From assembly GCA_023374025.1 (NCBI GenBank), contig SIJG01000102.1, forward strand, positions 17,283 to 81,282: a stretch of DNA of 64,000 nt, written 5' to 3'. The notes beneath the pieces are model-generated. The model was not told the origin of the DNA. It saw only the letters and a list, made by a program, of their open reading frames with translations, and searched no databases. The stretch is from Heterodera schachtii (taxonomy: Eukaryota; Nematoda; Chromadorea; Rhabditida; Heteroderidae). A program made the translations under genes and the position numbers. Shown here piece by piece: positions 1-47,373 of the stretch (position 1 is the stretch's first letter; every line of letters begins with the position of its first letter).

Positions 1-84
1 GGATATCTCGCCCATAAAATTTGTTTGTCCTCCGCGTTGTCAACTAAATTAAAAAAAAATCCTTAAATTTTTTTTTGCATTTAG

Positions 85-35009
<34,925 letters not shown>

Positions 35010-35095
35010 TGAGGAGGAGGAGGAGGAAGAGAAGGAAAAGAAGAACACTTCCGCGGCGGATGATGGTGAAAAAAAGGATGATGATGATGATGGCA

Positions 35096-35127
35096 AATAA
35101 ATATAGGATAATACAATAGAAAATAAA
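35096..35127 (+). promoter_or_regulatory. Putative polyadenylation signals of the CHD gene
   Basis: Two AATAAA hexamers lie at 35096-35101 and 35122-35127, just after the last CHD stop codon and before non-coding sequence. They are the likely cleavage and polyadenylation signals. Position alone supports this. Confidence 0.55.
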
Positions 35128-35437
35128 TACAAAAATTGGTCTTGTGTTTGTGTGACCAAAAATTAAAAAAAAAAAAAACAACGAAAAATTGGATGATGAT
35201 GCCCCCGATCTCCCCCTCCCCCCTGATTTTGTATCTGCTGGATATTTATTCACATTGTGTTCGTGTGTTGCGTGTTGGCAAATTGTGTGTAATTTTATGA
35301 TGGCATTAAATTCGTTTTTAAATTTTTTTTTTTAAACTCATCTCATCAATAGTCATAGACAATGCGTGCAAATTTTGTGGTTTTTGCGAAAATTTAAAAA
35401 AATAATAAAAAATTTTAATAAGCATACATATTTTTAT

Positions 35438-35647
35438 GTACTTCCGTGTTTTGCTAGTTTTCCTACCCCCCCCCCCTCGAAAAATTTTAAAATTCATATT
35501 TTGGGATTTTCAAAGTCACTGATGACGAATATGGTGTCATCAAATGTCGAAACTAATACCATCTTCGTGATCAGTGACCTCGAAAATCATAAAATATGCA
35601 TTTTTTTTTAAATTTTTCGAGGGGGGGGGTAGGAAACACGGAAGTAC
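35438..35647. repeat. Long perfect palindrome downstream of the CHD gene
   Basis: GTACTTCCGTGTTTTGC at the left is inverted at the right end. The arms include a C run and CGAAAAATTT. The centre reads CACTGATGACGAATATGGTG. It lies between the CHD poly(A) signals and copy A. Confidence 0.85.
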
Positions 35648-35830
35648 CATTTTTTAGGCTAGAAAAATGCGTGCGTTGGTCACAAATCTGAGCTGAAACC
35701 ACAAAAATGCACAATTATGTATTTTGCCGAGTCATAATTCTTATGATTACCTATCTTTTGAGCTTAATAATATTTAGCTACATTGTTTTTTTTTTTTAAT
35801 TTTTTTGAGTCGAATTCAACAATTGTGGAA

Positions 35831-38800
35831 ATGTTTGGCATGACTTCGGCCTCCTCTTCTTCGATGGCTTCGGTCTGTCAAATATTTGTTTTAAAACTAT
35901 TCCTTTGCTATAATTCTAATTTTGGGCATTGCGTTCCTTTTTTCCTTATTTCGAATTTTTCCAAATGCCATTTGGGTCCAGAAAAATTACCTACTCTGAT
36001 GGTTTTGGACCGGTATTTCGCTTTTTCAAATTCAAAATCAGTGTCATTGTTGCCACAATAATTTGCATGGCTTTTTCCGACATTAAATAATTCCGGTTAT
36101 ACTACTGTTGGTGCCCTCCCCTTTTTTTCGAAAAATTAGGGGTACCATCGGTAGTATTACCAATAATTACACAACAAATTGTTGATGAAGGACTTGTCAA
36201 ATGTGAAGAAGGAGCAGAAGGTGGAGGAGGGTAAGGAAAAGGATGAAGATGAGGAAGAGGATGAGCAGGAGGAGGATGAAGACGAAGATGAGCAGCGTGG
36301 GCCTCCGTTGTCCGATTTGGTCTGTTCGAAGAAAGAGCTGAACGAAGTGGTCGTCCCCTACGGCACTGTGCTCAATTTGTGCCGTTCGCAGGGCGACACG
36401 GCGGCGGTCACCAAATGTTTGGTCGGATGCATGACGGCATGCAAAATGCTCATCAATGGCACAGTGTGTGCCTTGCCTTATTGACAGTGCCATAACAGAC
36501 ACCCCTACCCCCCACCACGAAATTTGGTGCCGAAATTAACGCATTTTTATGATGTAAAATTCTGGAGAATTTTGAATTTTACTGGGTATTTAATAGTACC
36601 GCCGATGGTAGACCCCTTTTTTGAAAAAATGGATTCAGCGACTCTGAAAATTCCTAAAATGAATTTTTCAAAGATTTCGTAAAATTTTTCCATATCCCAA
36701 AAAGGTGATCGTCGATCAAATTGACTGGGTGAATCGCGACGCAATTGGATTCAAACACTCGTCCCATCCCACCACGCTTTTGCATGCGACGAAAATTACG
36801 GACAAAATCTTCCAGGAATGGGTCGACCAATTGGTGCTGCGGGTGAGAATTTTGACCCATCCCAAGGGCGTAGCCAAAAAAAAAAAAAAAAAAAATTCGG
36901 AGGGGGAAATCCGAGTTTTTTTTTTTGCTCTCAGGGTCAAGAATTTTTTCTCCACTGCATTTTAAAATTTCAGCGTTGGAGAACACCAAAAAAAAAACAG
37001 GGATTTGTTGTTTCAGAACCTATGGTAAAATGATGAGGGCCCGACGGTGCCAATAGCGCCGGCCTGAAAATTTCTTTGAAATTTTTGTTAAAAATTGATT
37101 AAATTTTTTCATTTCGGGGCCTGGCTACGCCCTTGCCACACCTCCCCCCCCCCCCCCCCCGAACCCCCTTCAAAATCGGTGCATTAATTTTTCAGGGTGA
37201 ACCGTTGCCCCTTTTTGTGCCGCTCAGAGACCGTAAAATGAATGTGGCAAATCGTCTGTTGGTGCTCAAAACGGAGAAGGGGGGACAGAAAAAGAAGGGA
37301 CGGACGGCTAAAAAAAGTGAAAAGCGCGAGGCATTCAGGCGAACTTTTGGCACGGAGATTGGGAAGGTGGCGCAAAAAAAAAAAAGAATGTGCCGGGGTA
37401 AACGGAGCAGGCCTTTCCCCCTGTCGTTTCTTCCACGAGAATTTTTTTTATTTCAAAAAAAAAAATTTCTGGTGATTTTCCAAAAAAAAAAAACTGCTTG
37501 CAATCTGAGCGCAAAAAATAAATATTTACATTTTTATCAGCTGGAAAATTTTTTGAAAAAAAAACATAAAACCGAAAAAATCGCTCAAATTTTTTCTAAG
37601 ATTTTATTGAAAAGTTTCTTATTGTTAGTTTGAAATTTTTTCTAATTTTTCAAAAAGGAAACGATACGGAAGAGGGGTGGAAAAATTAAATTTTAGATTT
37701 TCATCAATCCATGGCTATTGGTCCAACTGCTCCAACTTGGTCCAGCCGAATTTGAACGGGTTGTGGTCGGATTGTATGTAATCCTTCGGGTGCGTTTTTT
37801 TGAACGACAGACATTTGGGAGCATTAATTAGTGGCAACAGGAGCAGCTTGCCTCTCCCCAGAAATTAAAAAAAAAATTTTTACTAACTTGAAATTTTTCA
37901 AGAAAAAAAAATAGTTTTTTAAAATAATCGTCCTCGAAAGTTTCAGTTTCCAACATGCGCAAAGCCGAGCAAAAAAAATTACGAAAAATTTTTCAGCGGT
38001 TTTTGGAAAATTTTTTGCAAATCTTATTGTTAGTAATTCACCATAAAAAAAATTTTTCTTGAAAAATTGCTATGTTCGTAAATTTTTTTTAATTCTCGGG
38101 GAGGAGAGGGAGGGAAAAACAACCAAAAAAAGAAATAAACAACAAACCAATTCATTTTGCTTTCTTAGATTTGACAAAATTTGGCCGAGAAAAAATTATA
38201 AAAAAAAAAAAAAAAAAATTAAACATAATTCCTCAAGAAAAAAAAATCATATATTTTTATATGAAAATTTAAAGAAAATTTTTGGCGGCGAAATTTTGGG
38301 GTGCACCCGTTTGACGCACCCCCACCCCATTTTGCTTAAAGAAGCCGTGGTCACTGGAACGAATCGAAGGCGTCGCATGGAATGCCGTGCCGACGTACAA
38401 AATTTTCGGCCATGGGCCCTTTAACGTTTTGCTGTGCTTCAAAGAGTTCAACTGCAAGCTGTGCAGAGTGGATTATTTAAAGACTACCTCTAAACATGGA
38501 ATAATGAAGAATGAGAAGATGGTCAGTCAGCATTGTTTTAGGAAAAATATAATTTTTTATTCAATGCAAAAATCGAGAGTTGGACAAAGTGTCACCGCCG
38601 AAAATGTCGCCAGACATTATGTCATCGCAAAATAATAATAATAATTTTTTTTTAGTTTATTTTTTTGAAAAACTGTTATTGAAAACAAAATTTGCTGAAT
38701 TCCCTGAAAATAAAAACAAAAAATTACAATTTTTTTTTTTGATTCTTGGTTTTTCTTAACAATTTTTTTTTCGAATTAGACTATGTAACCTAAAATTAAA

Positions 38801-39104
38801 AAAAAAATTAGCGGCAACATCGTTATGTCCCGGCGACGTTCTCCCGATTGGGAGTTCTGAGTTGTTTGGAGCGGAATATTTATTATTTTAATTAAATAGT
38901 AAGAAGCCAATACATAAATTTCCAACGACCACAATTTTGCATTATTTCCCGACACTTTCAAAGGTTGCCAATTTCATCGCTCCGTCCGCCGAGCACATTA
39001 AGCGTAAGACTCAAGAATTCGGAGAAGCGCTGCGCAACACTCAACAAATTAAGCGCACGGTGGAAAAGAAGAAAAAGACGCATAAGGAGCCAAAGCTTGA
39101 TTAA
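35831..39104 (+). CDS. Unrecognised tandem-family gene, copy A (intact, 341 aa)
   Basis: Seven exons: 35831-35872, 36191-36463, 36705-36842, 37196-37366, 37697-37777, 38342-38521 and 38964-39104, all in phase 0 with GT-AG ends. The protein starts MFGMTSASSSSMAS and continues with an acidic Glu/Asp tract. Next is a Cys-containing part (LCRSQGDTAAVTKCLVGCMT), then IDWVNRDAIGFKHSSHPTTL, EPLPLFVPLRDRKM, a basic stretch, INPWLLVQLLQLGPAEF, WNAVPTYKIFGHGPFNVLL and a Lys-rich tail ending KLD. I do not recognise the family and found no signal peptide or membrane segment. Charged termini might suggest a nuclear or nucleic-acid-linked protein, but that is a guess. Homology with the other copies starts near 35818, so its promoter region differs from theirs. 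Confidence 0.8.
36863..37135. mobile_element. MITE in intron 3 of copy A
   Basis: The ends read CAAGGGCGTAGCCA inward at both sides. The interior has GACGGTGCCAATAGCGCCGG, an altered form of the core seen at 61092. Related copies sit at the same place in copy B (40961-41296), C' (50914-51119) and D (59555-59760), so insertion preceded those duplications. Copy C lacks it. Confidence 0.8.
37850..38115. mobile_element. Foldback in intron 5 of copy A
   Basis: The left has CTCCCCAGAAATTAAAAA, the right TTAATTCTCGGGGAGGAG; the centre has TTTTTCAGCGGTTTTTGG. Copies C' (51830-52130) and D (60440-60715) keep it. Copy B has only part. Confidence 0.65.
38578..38850. mobile_element. Foldback-like insert in intron 6 of copy A
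   Basis: GACAAAGTGTCACCGCCG on the left and CGTTATGTCCCGGCGACG on the right flank A/T-rich sequence. Copy B has it (43668-43912). C' and D lack it, so it marks A and B as closer relatives. Confidence 0.6.
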
Positions 39105-39686
39105 TTTGATCATTTTGTTTTTTCCATTCGATCGGTTTAGCATTTGCCAGGAGACAGACCAATTATCTAATTAATGAGATATATTGTAATTGGAAAGATT
39201 GGTATACTTATTTATTCACTTATACGCAGTATTTAAAAGCAATTCTCCTGCCGCATATTATCTTTTAATATTTATTCAGTAAAAAGTTGATATACATATG
39301 TTATTAAAATTTAGCTGAATCGCTCCCTTCCTTTTCCATTTTTCTCCTTTTTTTGCTCATCCATTTTTTTCTCGACCCCTCCCCCCCCCCCCAGTTGAAT
39401 GCGTCATTTAGTACAAATTTAAAAATAGTTTTGTTGGCATTTTGTTTTTTTTACGCCAACTACAATTTTTTTCGTTTTTACCGTCCATGTCTCTGCTGCT
39501 CACTCTCTTTTGTTTCACAATATCTTTCTGAATTTGGGTTTTCTATTCACATTTATTTTAATAAATTTCCTATTTTCTCCCTGGCATGGCACACGTCAAA
39601 TTTGTACGTCTATCCATCTATTTTAGCCCTTGGTCCAATACTTTTTTTTCACAATTTGTGGGTGGACAACAACAAAAATTGTGGAA
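39105..39686 (+). promoter_or_regulatory. Intercopy spacer A-B: 3' flank, CHD-derived scrap, probable promoter
   Basis: After the stop of A comes a conserved 3' flank (CATTCGATCGGTTTAGCATT), found after every 3' end. Then come a C run, GTTGAATGCGTCA (39393-39406, a scrap of the last CHD exon), and a T/C-rich block before exon 1 of B. No other gene seen. Confidence 0.6.
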
Positions 39687-42600
39687 ATGTTTGGCATGAC
39701 TTCGGCCTCCTCTTCTTCGATGGCTTTGGTCTGTCAAATATTTTGTTTTAAACTAAGTATTCCTTTGCTAATTCTAATCGGTGTCATCTTTGCCACAAAA
39801 ATTTGTATTGAATTTTTCCGGCATTAAACAAATGTTGTCTTGCAGGCTTAAAGGCTCGGATAATACATTTTTAACACCCATTTTCGAACCCCTGACTCGG
39901 ATTTGAACCAAAACTCGAAAATTAAAACGCAAGAAATAAAACCGAAACGTTTTGAAGCACGTTTTTTTCAAATCCGGGTCCCCGGGTATTCGAAATGGGT
40001 CGAAAAATGGGTGTCAGAACCGTATTCTCGGACCATGAAAATCTACAAAACAACTCTATTTCTAAAAAATAAAAATAAAAAATTCGAAAAAAACTACTAG
40101 GGGTACCATTGGTAGTATTTCCAATAATTCCACAACAAATTGTTGATGAAGGACTTGTCAAATGTGAAGAGGGAGCAGAAGGTGGAGGAGGAGCAGGAGG
40201 AAGGGGAGATTGAGGAAGAGGATGAAGATGAGGAGGATGAAGATGAGGATGATGATGAGCAGCGTGGGCCTCCGTTGTACGATTTGGTCCATTCGAAGAA
40301 AGAGCTGAACGAAGTGGTCGTCCCCTACGGCACTGTGTTCAATTTGTGCCGTTCGCAGGGCGATTCGGCGGCGGTCACCAAATGTTTGGTCGGATGCATG
40401 ACGGCATGCAAAATGCTCATCAATGGCAAAGTGTGTGCTTAATTGACAGTAAATAACTGACCCCCCCCCCCCGAAATTTGGTGCCGAAATTAATGCATTT
40501 TTATGATATAAAATTCTGTAGGTCATAATACCGCCGATGGTAGACCCCCCTTTTTCGAAAAAAAATCTCATTTTTTTCCTCCAAATAAAGCAATTTTATG
40601 GATTTTAAGGGTCTGTGAATCCATCTGACACCCAATTCAATGCGAAACACGAAAAATCAGTAGTTACGATTTTCTGTTCGAAATCGGGTTTGGGGCTCAG
40701 AATTGAATAGAAATATATATCTGAATTGGATTCTTCGACTCTGAAAATTCCCTAAAATGAATTTTTCAAAGATTTAGTAAAATTTTTCGAATTCCCAAAA
40801 AGGTGTTTGTCGACCAAATTGAGTGGGTGAATCGCGACGCAATTGGATTCAAACACTCGTCCCATCCCACCACACTTTTGCATGCGACGAAAATTACGGA
40901 CAAAATCTTCCGGGAATGGGTCGACCAATTGGTGCTGCGCGTGAGAATTTTGACCCACCCCAAGGGCGTAGCCAAAAAAAAAAAAAATTTTGGAGGGGGA
41001 ATCCGAGTTTTCTTTTTTGCTCAGGAGTAATAACTACTCTCAGGGTCAAGGTTTTTTCTCCACTGTTATTTTAAAATTTCAGCGTCGCTGTACAAAAAAC
41101 AGGGATTTGTTGCCGTTTTTCTGCTTAAAATAACAAATTTTTGCCTTTTTAGTGTCTAAATTTCAGAACCTATGGTAAAATGATGGGGGGCCCGGAGATG
41201 CCAATAGCGCCGGCCGGAAAATTCCATTGAAATTTTGTGATTTTTGTTAAGAAAATTGATTAAATTTTTTCATTTCGGGGCCTGGCTACGCCCTTGCCAC
41301 ACCTCCCCCCCACCCCCCTCCGCCCCCTCAAAATCGGTGCGTTATTTTTTCAGGGTGAACCGTTGCCCCTTTTTGTGCCGCTCAGAGACCGTAAAATGCA
41401 TTTGGTGAACCGTCAGTTCGTGCTCAGCGGAGCGGAGACGGGGGGACAGCAGAACAACAAAAATGGGAGACGGACGGCTAAAAAAAGAGAGAAGCGCGCG
41501 GCATTCAGGCGCACTTTTGGCACGGAGATTGGGAATGTGCGTAAAAAAAAGAGAGAAAATAATGGGCGGAATAAATGCAAACAACAGGCCTTTCCCCCTG
41601 TCGTTTTCCCCCGAGAATTTTTTTAATGTCAAAAAAAAATTTTCTGGTGATTTTCCAAAAAAAAAAAACTTGCTTGCAATCTGGGGTCAATGACAACTCG
41701 TACAATTGGCAACTTGTACAAAAAAAATTTCTAAGAATTGTCAACTAAAACTTAGAATTTTTAGATAAAAAAAATCTACCTAAATGGATTTTTTAGCCTA
41801 GAAAAACTTTTTAAAAATTTTTTTAAAGTTTACTAATTTTTCAGCAGATTTTTTTTAATTTCTTAAATTTTTTGAAAATTTAAGTGTTTTTAAAAGTTTT
41901 TCTACGTGCTGGGTCGTTTCCTAAAAACCGCCACCATGGGCGTTTCCTAAAAACCGCCAAATGGGCGTTTCCTAAAAACCGCCAAGTGGTAGGAAAACAA
42001 AAAAAAATGTAAGACATAAAAATTCGTATCTTGGCCCAATTTCAACCAAATTAATAATTCTTGGTATCAATCAATAGCTTTATGTGTTATCTATCAGAAT
42101 ATTAATTTAGAAAATTTTTACATGAAATTATAAAAAAGTTATGGTCCAAAATTTTCAACAAGTTCTGACTGAGTCAAATTATTTTACCAGAACTTTTTTA
42201 AAACTCGATGAAATTTTTTGAAATTTTAACCCTAAATAGAGAATTCTTAGTACTATCGAATATATAAATTCATTTTGACTTACTTGCATTTAATGATTGA
42301 ATAATTTAAATGTTTATAATTACATTTGCATGACCATGGCAAAAAAACATAGCCTGTTCAATGCTTTATAACTTTTTTTCAGAAGCAATTAGATAAAATT
42401 TTCTTTTTATAATTTCAAGTAAACTAATTAATCTATTTACCTTTGAAATTTCAAAAAATTTCATTGTGTTTAAAAAAAAGTTCTGGACAAAAAATTCCGA
42501 CTTAAGATTTTGTGCAATTTAATAACCATAACTTTCTTTTTATACAATTTAAAAAATTTTTGAAAATTAATATCTTGTAGAGAACACCTTCAGCTATTGA

Positions 42601-44168
42601 ATAATACCATGAAATTTTAATTTCGTTTAAATTGAACAAAGTTATGAATTTATATATTAAACATTTTTTGTTTTCCTACCAGCAGATGGCGGATTTAGGA
42701 AACGCCCATGGTGGCAGTTTTTAGGAAACGCCCATTTGGCGGTTTTTAGGAAACGCCCAATGTGGCGGTTTTTAGGAAACGACCTAGCACCGTTTTTCTA
42801 GGCTAAAAATCCATTTAGATTTTTTTTATCTAAAAATTAAGTTTTAGTTGAAAATTCTTAGATTTTTTTTTGTACGAGTTGCTCTGTGTACGAGTTGCCT
42901 TTGTACGAGTTGTCATGACACCGCAATCGGGTCTGAGCGCAAAAAGTAAATAAATATTTTTTGCATTTTTATCAGCTGGAAAATGTGGAAAAATTAAATT
43001 TTAGATTTTCATCAATCCATGGCTATTGGTCCAACTGCTCCAACTTGGCCCAGCCGAATTTGAACGGGTTGTGGTCGGATTGTATGTAATCCTTCGGGTG
43101 CGTTTTGAAGGACGGTCATTTGGGAGAATTAGTATTTCAGTTTACAACAAGCGCAAAGCCAAGCAAAAAAAAATTCGCAAAATTTTTCAGCGATTTTTGG
43201 AAAAATTTTTTTTGCAAATCTTATTGTTAGTAATTCACCATAAAATTTTTCAAAACTTTTTTTTTAATTTCGCCGCCGAAAATTTTTAGAAAATTTTTCA
43301 AAAATTGCAGGTTTGTAAATTTAAATTAAAAAAAAAAAATTTCGGCAGCGAAATTATTTCCCCGGCGAAACTTTGGGGTGCACCCGTTTTCCGCCCCCCA
43401 CATTCCACCCCATTTTGCTTAAAGAAGCCGTGGTCAGTGCAACAAATCGAAGGCGTCGCATGGAATGCCGTGCCGACGTACAAAATTTGTGGCCAAGGGC
43501 CCCTGAACGTTTTGCTGTGCTTCAAAGAGTTCAACTGCAAGCTGCGCAGAGTGGATTTTTTAAAGACTAACTCTAAACATGGAATAATGAAGAATAAGAG
43601 GATGGTAAGTCAGCAGTGTTTTTAGGAAAAATATAATTTTTTTTATTCAATGCAAAAATCGAGAGTTGGACAAAGTGTCACCGCCGAAAATGTCACCAGA
43701 CATTATGTCACCGCAAAAAAAAATTTAAATTTATTTTTTTGAAAAACTTATTGAAAAAATTTTTTTTCTGAATTCCCAGAAAATAAAAACAAAAAAAAAT
43801 TAGAATTTTTTTTTTGATTCTTCTTAATAATTTTTTTTTTCGAATTAGACTATGTAACCGAAAATTTAAAAAAGGCGACATCGTTATGTCGCGGCGACGT
43901 TCCCTCCTCATTGGGAGTTCTGAGTTGTTTGGAGCGGAATATTTATTAGGTATTTTAATTAAACTGTGAAATGCAAATCTTCGATGGATTACACAATTTT
44001 GCATTTTTCCCGGCAATTTTAAAGCTTGCCAAATTCATCGCTCCGTCCGCCGAGCACATTAAGCGTAAGGCTCAAGAATTGGGGGAAGCGCTGCGCAACA
44101 CTCAACAAATTAAGCGCACGGGTGGAAAGAAGAAGAAGTATAAGAAGAAGCCAAAGCTTGAAACTTGA
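39687..44168 (+). CDS. Unrecognised tandem-family gene, copy B (intact, 348 aa)
   Basis: Exons: 39687-39728, 40152-40430, 40803-40940, 41354-41536, 43005-43085, 43425-43604 and 44025-44168, all phase 0. The frame is open throughout. It differs from A by a longer acidic tract (EEEDEDEEDEDEDDDEQRG), four extra residues in exon 4, and a C-terminus KKPKLET. Intron 4 is swollen by the nested foldback 41690-42920. Upstream it has the spacer shared with copies C and E (text such as GGTGGACAACAACAA before the ATG), probably the family promoter. Confidence 0.8.
40961..41296. mobile_element. MITE in intron 3 of copy B
   Basis: Same terminal CAAGGGCGTAGCCA and same intron position as in copy A. The interior has diverged (GGAGATGCCAATAGCGCCGG). 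Confidence 0.8.
41690..42920. mobile_element. Nested foldback in intron 4 of copy B
   Basis: The outer arms run from 41690 (CAACTCGTACAATTGGCAAC) and end near 42920 (GTACGAGTTGTCATGACAC). The inner arms hold three copies of GGCGTTTCCTAAAAACCGCC on the left (41900-41990) and the inverted words on the right (42690-42785). The inner core has TTCTTGGTATCAATCAATAG. Copies A, C' and D lack this block. Confidence 0.85.
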
Positions 44169-44416
44169 TCATTTTGTTTTTCCATTCGATCGGTTTAGCA
44201 TTTGCCAGGAGACACAATTACGAACAAATTAATGAATATACTGTAATTGGAAAGATTGGTATACTTATTTATTCACTTATACGCAGTATTTAAAAGCAAT
44301 TCTCCTGCTGCATATTATCTTTTAATTTTGGATACATATTGTTCAGATTTCGCTGAATCTATCCCTTCCTTTGTCCTTTTTTTGCTCATCCCTTTTTTCT
44401 CGACCCCCCCCCCCCC

Positions 44417-44455
44417 AGTTGAATGCGTCAAGTTCAAGCAGTATAACTCCAGCAA
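44417..44455 (+). repeat. Fragment of the last CHD exon in the B-C spacer
   Basis: GTTGAATGCGTCAAGTTCAA and the next 18 bases match CHD exon sequence near 34419 in the same orientation, with small differences. Confidence 0.75.
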
Positions 44456-45501
44456 TTTAATTGGTTAAGTTGAATATCTACAATTTTATAGGGAATTTAA
44501 AAAGTTAAAGGTCACAAAGTAAAATTTTAGCTTATTAAAAATTAGGATATATCACTCCAAAGTGCGAGAGAAGATGAAAAGAAAAAGAGACAGAGAGATA
44601 GTACATGTCTTTCTCTGTATAGCTTTGTAGGCATTTTGTTTTTACGCCAAAGACAAATTTTTACCGCTTTTTTTTTGGCTACCCGACATTTGAGGACTTG
44701 ACATTTGAGGACCCGACTTTTGAGGACCCGACTTTTGAGGACCCGACATTTGAGGATTTGACATTTGAGGACCCGACATTTGCGGATATTCCCGACATTT
44801 GAAGACCCGACTTTTGAGGACCCGACATTTGAGGATATACACAATTTCAAAAAAAATAAATGAAATTAAATCATTATAAAAAAGAGAAAAGGCCTTTCCC
44901 AAGGGCCAACGGGTGCAATGTATCAAAAAGCATTAAGAACAACCGAAGAATTTAAATATTTGACAGCACAAATAATGATTTCAAATTTATGGAGATTAAC
45001 AGCCTTTTTCTTTCTTAATGATTACAAGTCATCCTAATATTCAATTTGCTCAGACTAACAGCAATTGAACAGGATATAAATTATACCAGCTGGGAAGCTC
45101 CTGTCAATCTTTGGTCATTTTGGATCGCATTTAACACAAAAAGTTTGTAAATTAAAATGTATTTAAAGAGAATTTTTTTGCCTTTCCCCACAAAAAAATG
45201 CCATTCATTAGTGATGTGAAAATCTTTCACTCCAAAAAGGTGAAAGCGAAATTAAGCCCTGCTGCTGGAAACTGGAAGTCGTCATAAATCGAAAATTTTT
45301 GAAAAAATAAAAATATAGTAAAATTTTAATAATTCATTGGTTTTCATGAAATTATTCTAATGCGATTTGTTAACAGATTTTGAGCAAATTTTTTCAAGAA
45401 AATATGCATTTTTAGGGTCAGGCTGTTTTTATTTTTTTATAAAGTAGCCCTAAATAAAAATGTTCTGAGAAAATATTTTGGGCTTCTCTCGCCATAATAA
45501 C

Positions 45502-46186
45502 TAGGGTTGTAAATTATATGGACTAAAAAACGCTAAATATGGACATAAAATATGGACTAAAAAGCCCGAAATATGGACTAAAAAGCTCGAAAATGGCCAA
45601 ATATGGACCAAAATATGGACTAAAAACTGCCAAAATCTATGTTTTAAACCCTTAAAAATTCCAAAAAGATTTATATATTCAATATTTGCTTAAATAAACT
45701 TAAAAAATACAATAAACAACCAAAAAATGAATTTAAAAACATAGAAATGAAAATTTTTATGAAATTCTAGCTTCACAATTGCAAACCAAATACGTCTCAA
45801 AATTTTTGTAATAATCTCATTCTGTTGCCAGTAAAAATTTTCGGAAGCGAAAAAAATACCTAAAAAAATTCCGAAATTTCGAAAAAATCTCCTTTTTAGA
45901 AGTGTATTTTTTAAAATTTCCAAAAAAGTCATCTTTAGGGGTGTATTTTTCGCTTTTTTGCATTTTTCTTGTAAAAATTTGCCAAAAATGGCCAAAATAT
46001 GGATTAAAAACGCAAAAATGGCGAAATATGGATTTATTCCCGAAAACCCCCAAAATATGGATTTATATGGACTAAAAACCTTCACCAAATCAAAAAATTT
46101 TAATGCAGAAATGCTATTTTTGAGCCCCTTTCTTCATAGCATATGCGCAGAAAAAATATGTTAATCCATATAAATTCCGGGCTCTG
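45502..46186. mobile_element. Degraded hAT-like MITE with ATATGGACTAAAAA words
   Basis: The left end is TAGGGTTGTAAATTATATGG; the right end is an imperfect inverted match (TATATGGATTAA region). AAATATGGACTAAAAA recurs near both ends. The core TTTAGGGGTGTATTTTTCG and the tail with TTTTTGAGCCCCTTTCTTCA match the element at 24583. No clear target duplication was found. Confidence 0.7.
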
Positions 46187-46454
46187 TTCTAAAAACAAAT
46201 CTTGTCTCTGTATGTTTTTTTCCTTTCTCGAATACTCATTCAATCCGCTCTCCTTTCTTCAGGACAATAATTAATGACTCTGATATTAAAAAGTATTATA
46301 AATTCATTCTTATTTGGACTTGTGGTCCTAACAATGATTCCACATGTTAATAGAAAAAAGGGGATCTTCATGAATTACCAAAACCACAAGTACTATTTAA
46401 TGAAGTAGTTAATCTTAAATTGTTTTTGAATATGAAACTTTCCAATATAATCAA

Positions 46455-47046
46455 TAGGGCTGCTAATTTTATGTAAGAAAAATCGCGAATTATGTAAATA
46501 AAATATGTATAAAAAATGCTAAAATATGTATGAAATATGTACAAAAACCCCCAAATATGTACTAAAATATGTAAATAAAATTTTTTTTCATGGTTATTTT
46601 TTGGAAAAAAAATCTTTGTAAAAAATGAAATAGGCACAAAATGTCATAAAAATGACAAAAATAGTCTTAGAATTACATTTTAATATTTCAAAATTAATTT
46701 TTGATATATAATTTTTTGAAAAAAAATTCGATTTTTAGGGATACATTTTCAAAATTTTTTTAATTTTTCACAAAAAATTTCTATAAATTCTCAAAAACCC
46801 TCAAAATATGTAAAAAAAAAATGAAAATATGTACGAAAAATTGCGAAATATGTACGAAAAAGTCCAAAATATGTATAAAAATATGTACATATGTAATATG
46901 TAGAAAAATCCCAAAATATGTAAACATATGTAAATAAAAGTCCCAACTTTTGTTCGCAAACACAAAAAAGAAAGTGTTTTTCCCACTAATTAGGCTATGG
47001 AGAATCCAGGAAAAAAATATGTATTTACATAAAATTAGCAGCCCTA
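46455..47046. mobile_element. hAT-like MITE with AAATATGTAC words
   Basis: 592 bp. The ends read TAGGGCTGCTAATTTTATGT inward at both sides. Perfect 8-bp duplication ATAATCAA (46447-46454 and 47047-47054). The zones inside the ends are filled with AAATATGTA-type words. It lies inside the larger foldback 44676-47352. Confidence 0.95.
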
Positions 47047-47373
47047 ATAATCAAAGATTGATAAGGGCTTACCAGCATTTGGTACAATTTATAATTTGCT
47101 TCCCTGGCCCTCGGGAATGGCTTTTTTTCTTTTTTATAGTGATATAAATAAAAATTTTATTCATTTTTTTTGAAATTGTGTATATCCTCAAATGTCGGGT
47201 CCTCAAATGTCGGGAATATCCGCAAATGTCGGGTCCTCAAATATCAAATCCTCAAATGTCGGGTCCTCAAATATCAAATCCTCAAATGTCGGGTCCTCAA
47301 AAGTCGGGTCCTCAAATGTCGGGTCCTCAAATGTCAAGTCCTCAAATGTCGCACCACGTTTTTTTTCGGAACC

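Larger units (their letters stand above)
44676..47352. mobile_element. Foldback with GGACCCGACATTTGA words between copies B and C
   Basis: About ten GGACCCGACATTTGA-type words at 44688-44835 appear inverted at 47177-47350. The interior includes the MITEs 45502-46186 and 46455-47046. The Pro/Ser/Gln frames here (repeats of MSGPQ) are translations of the words and not genes. Confidence 0.85.

Noticed and set aside
44688..44835. Possible CRISPR-like array of short repeats
   Set aside because: The repeats are directly adjacent without unique spacers, appear inverted at 47177-47350, and the genome is eukaryotic.
45690..46963. Minus-strand Phe/Ile/Tyr-rich frames
   Set aside because: Shadows of ATATGGACTAAAAA and AAATATGTAC words in hAT-like MITEs.
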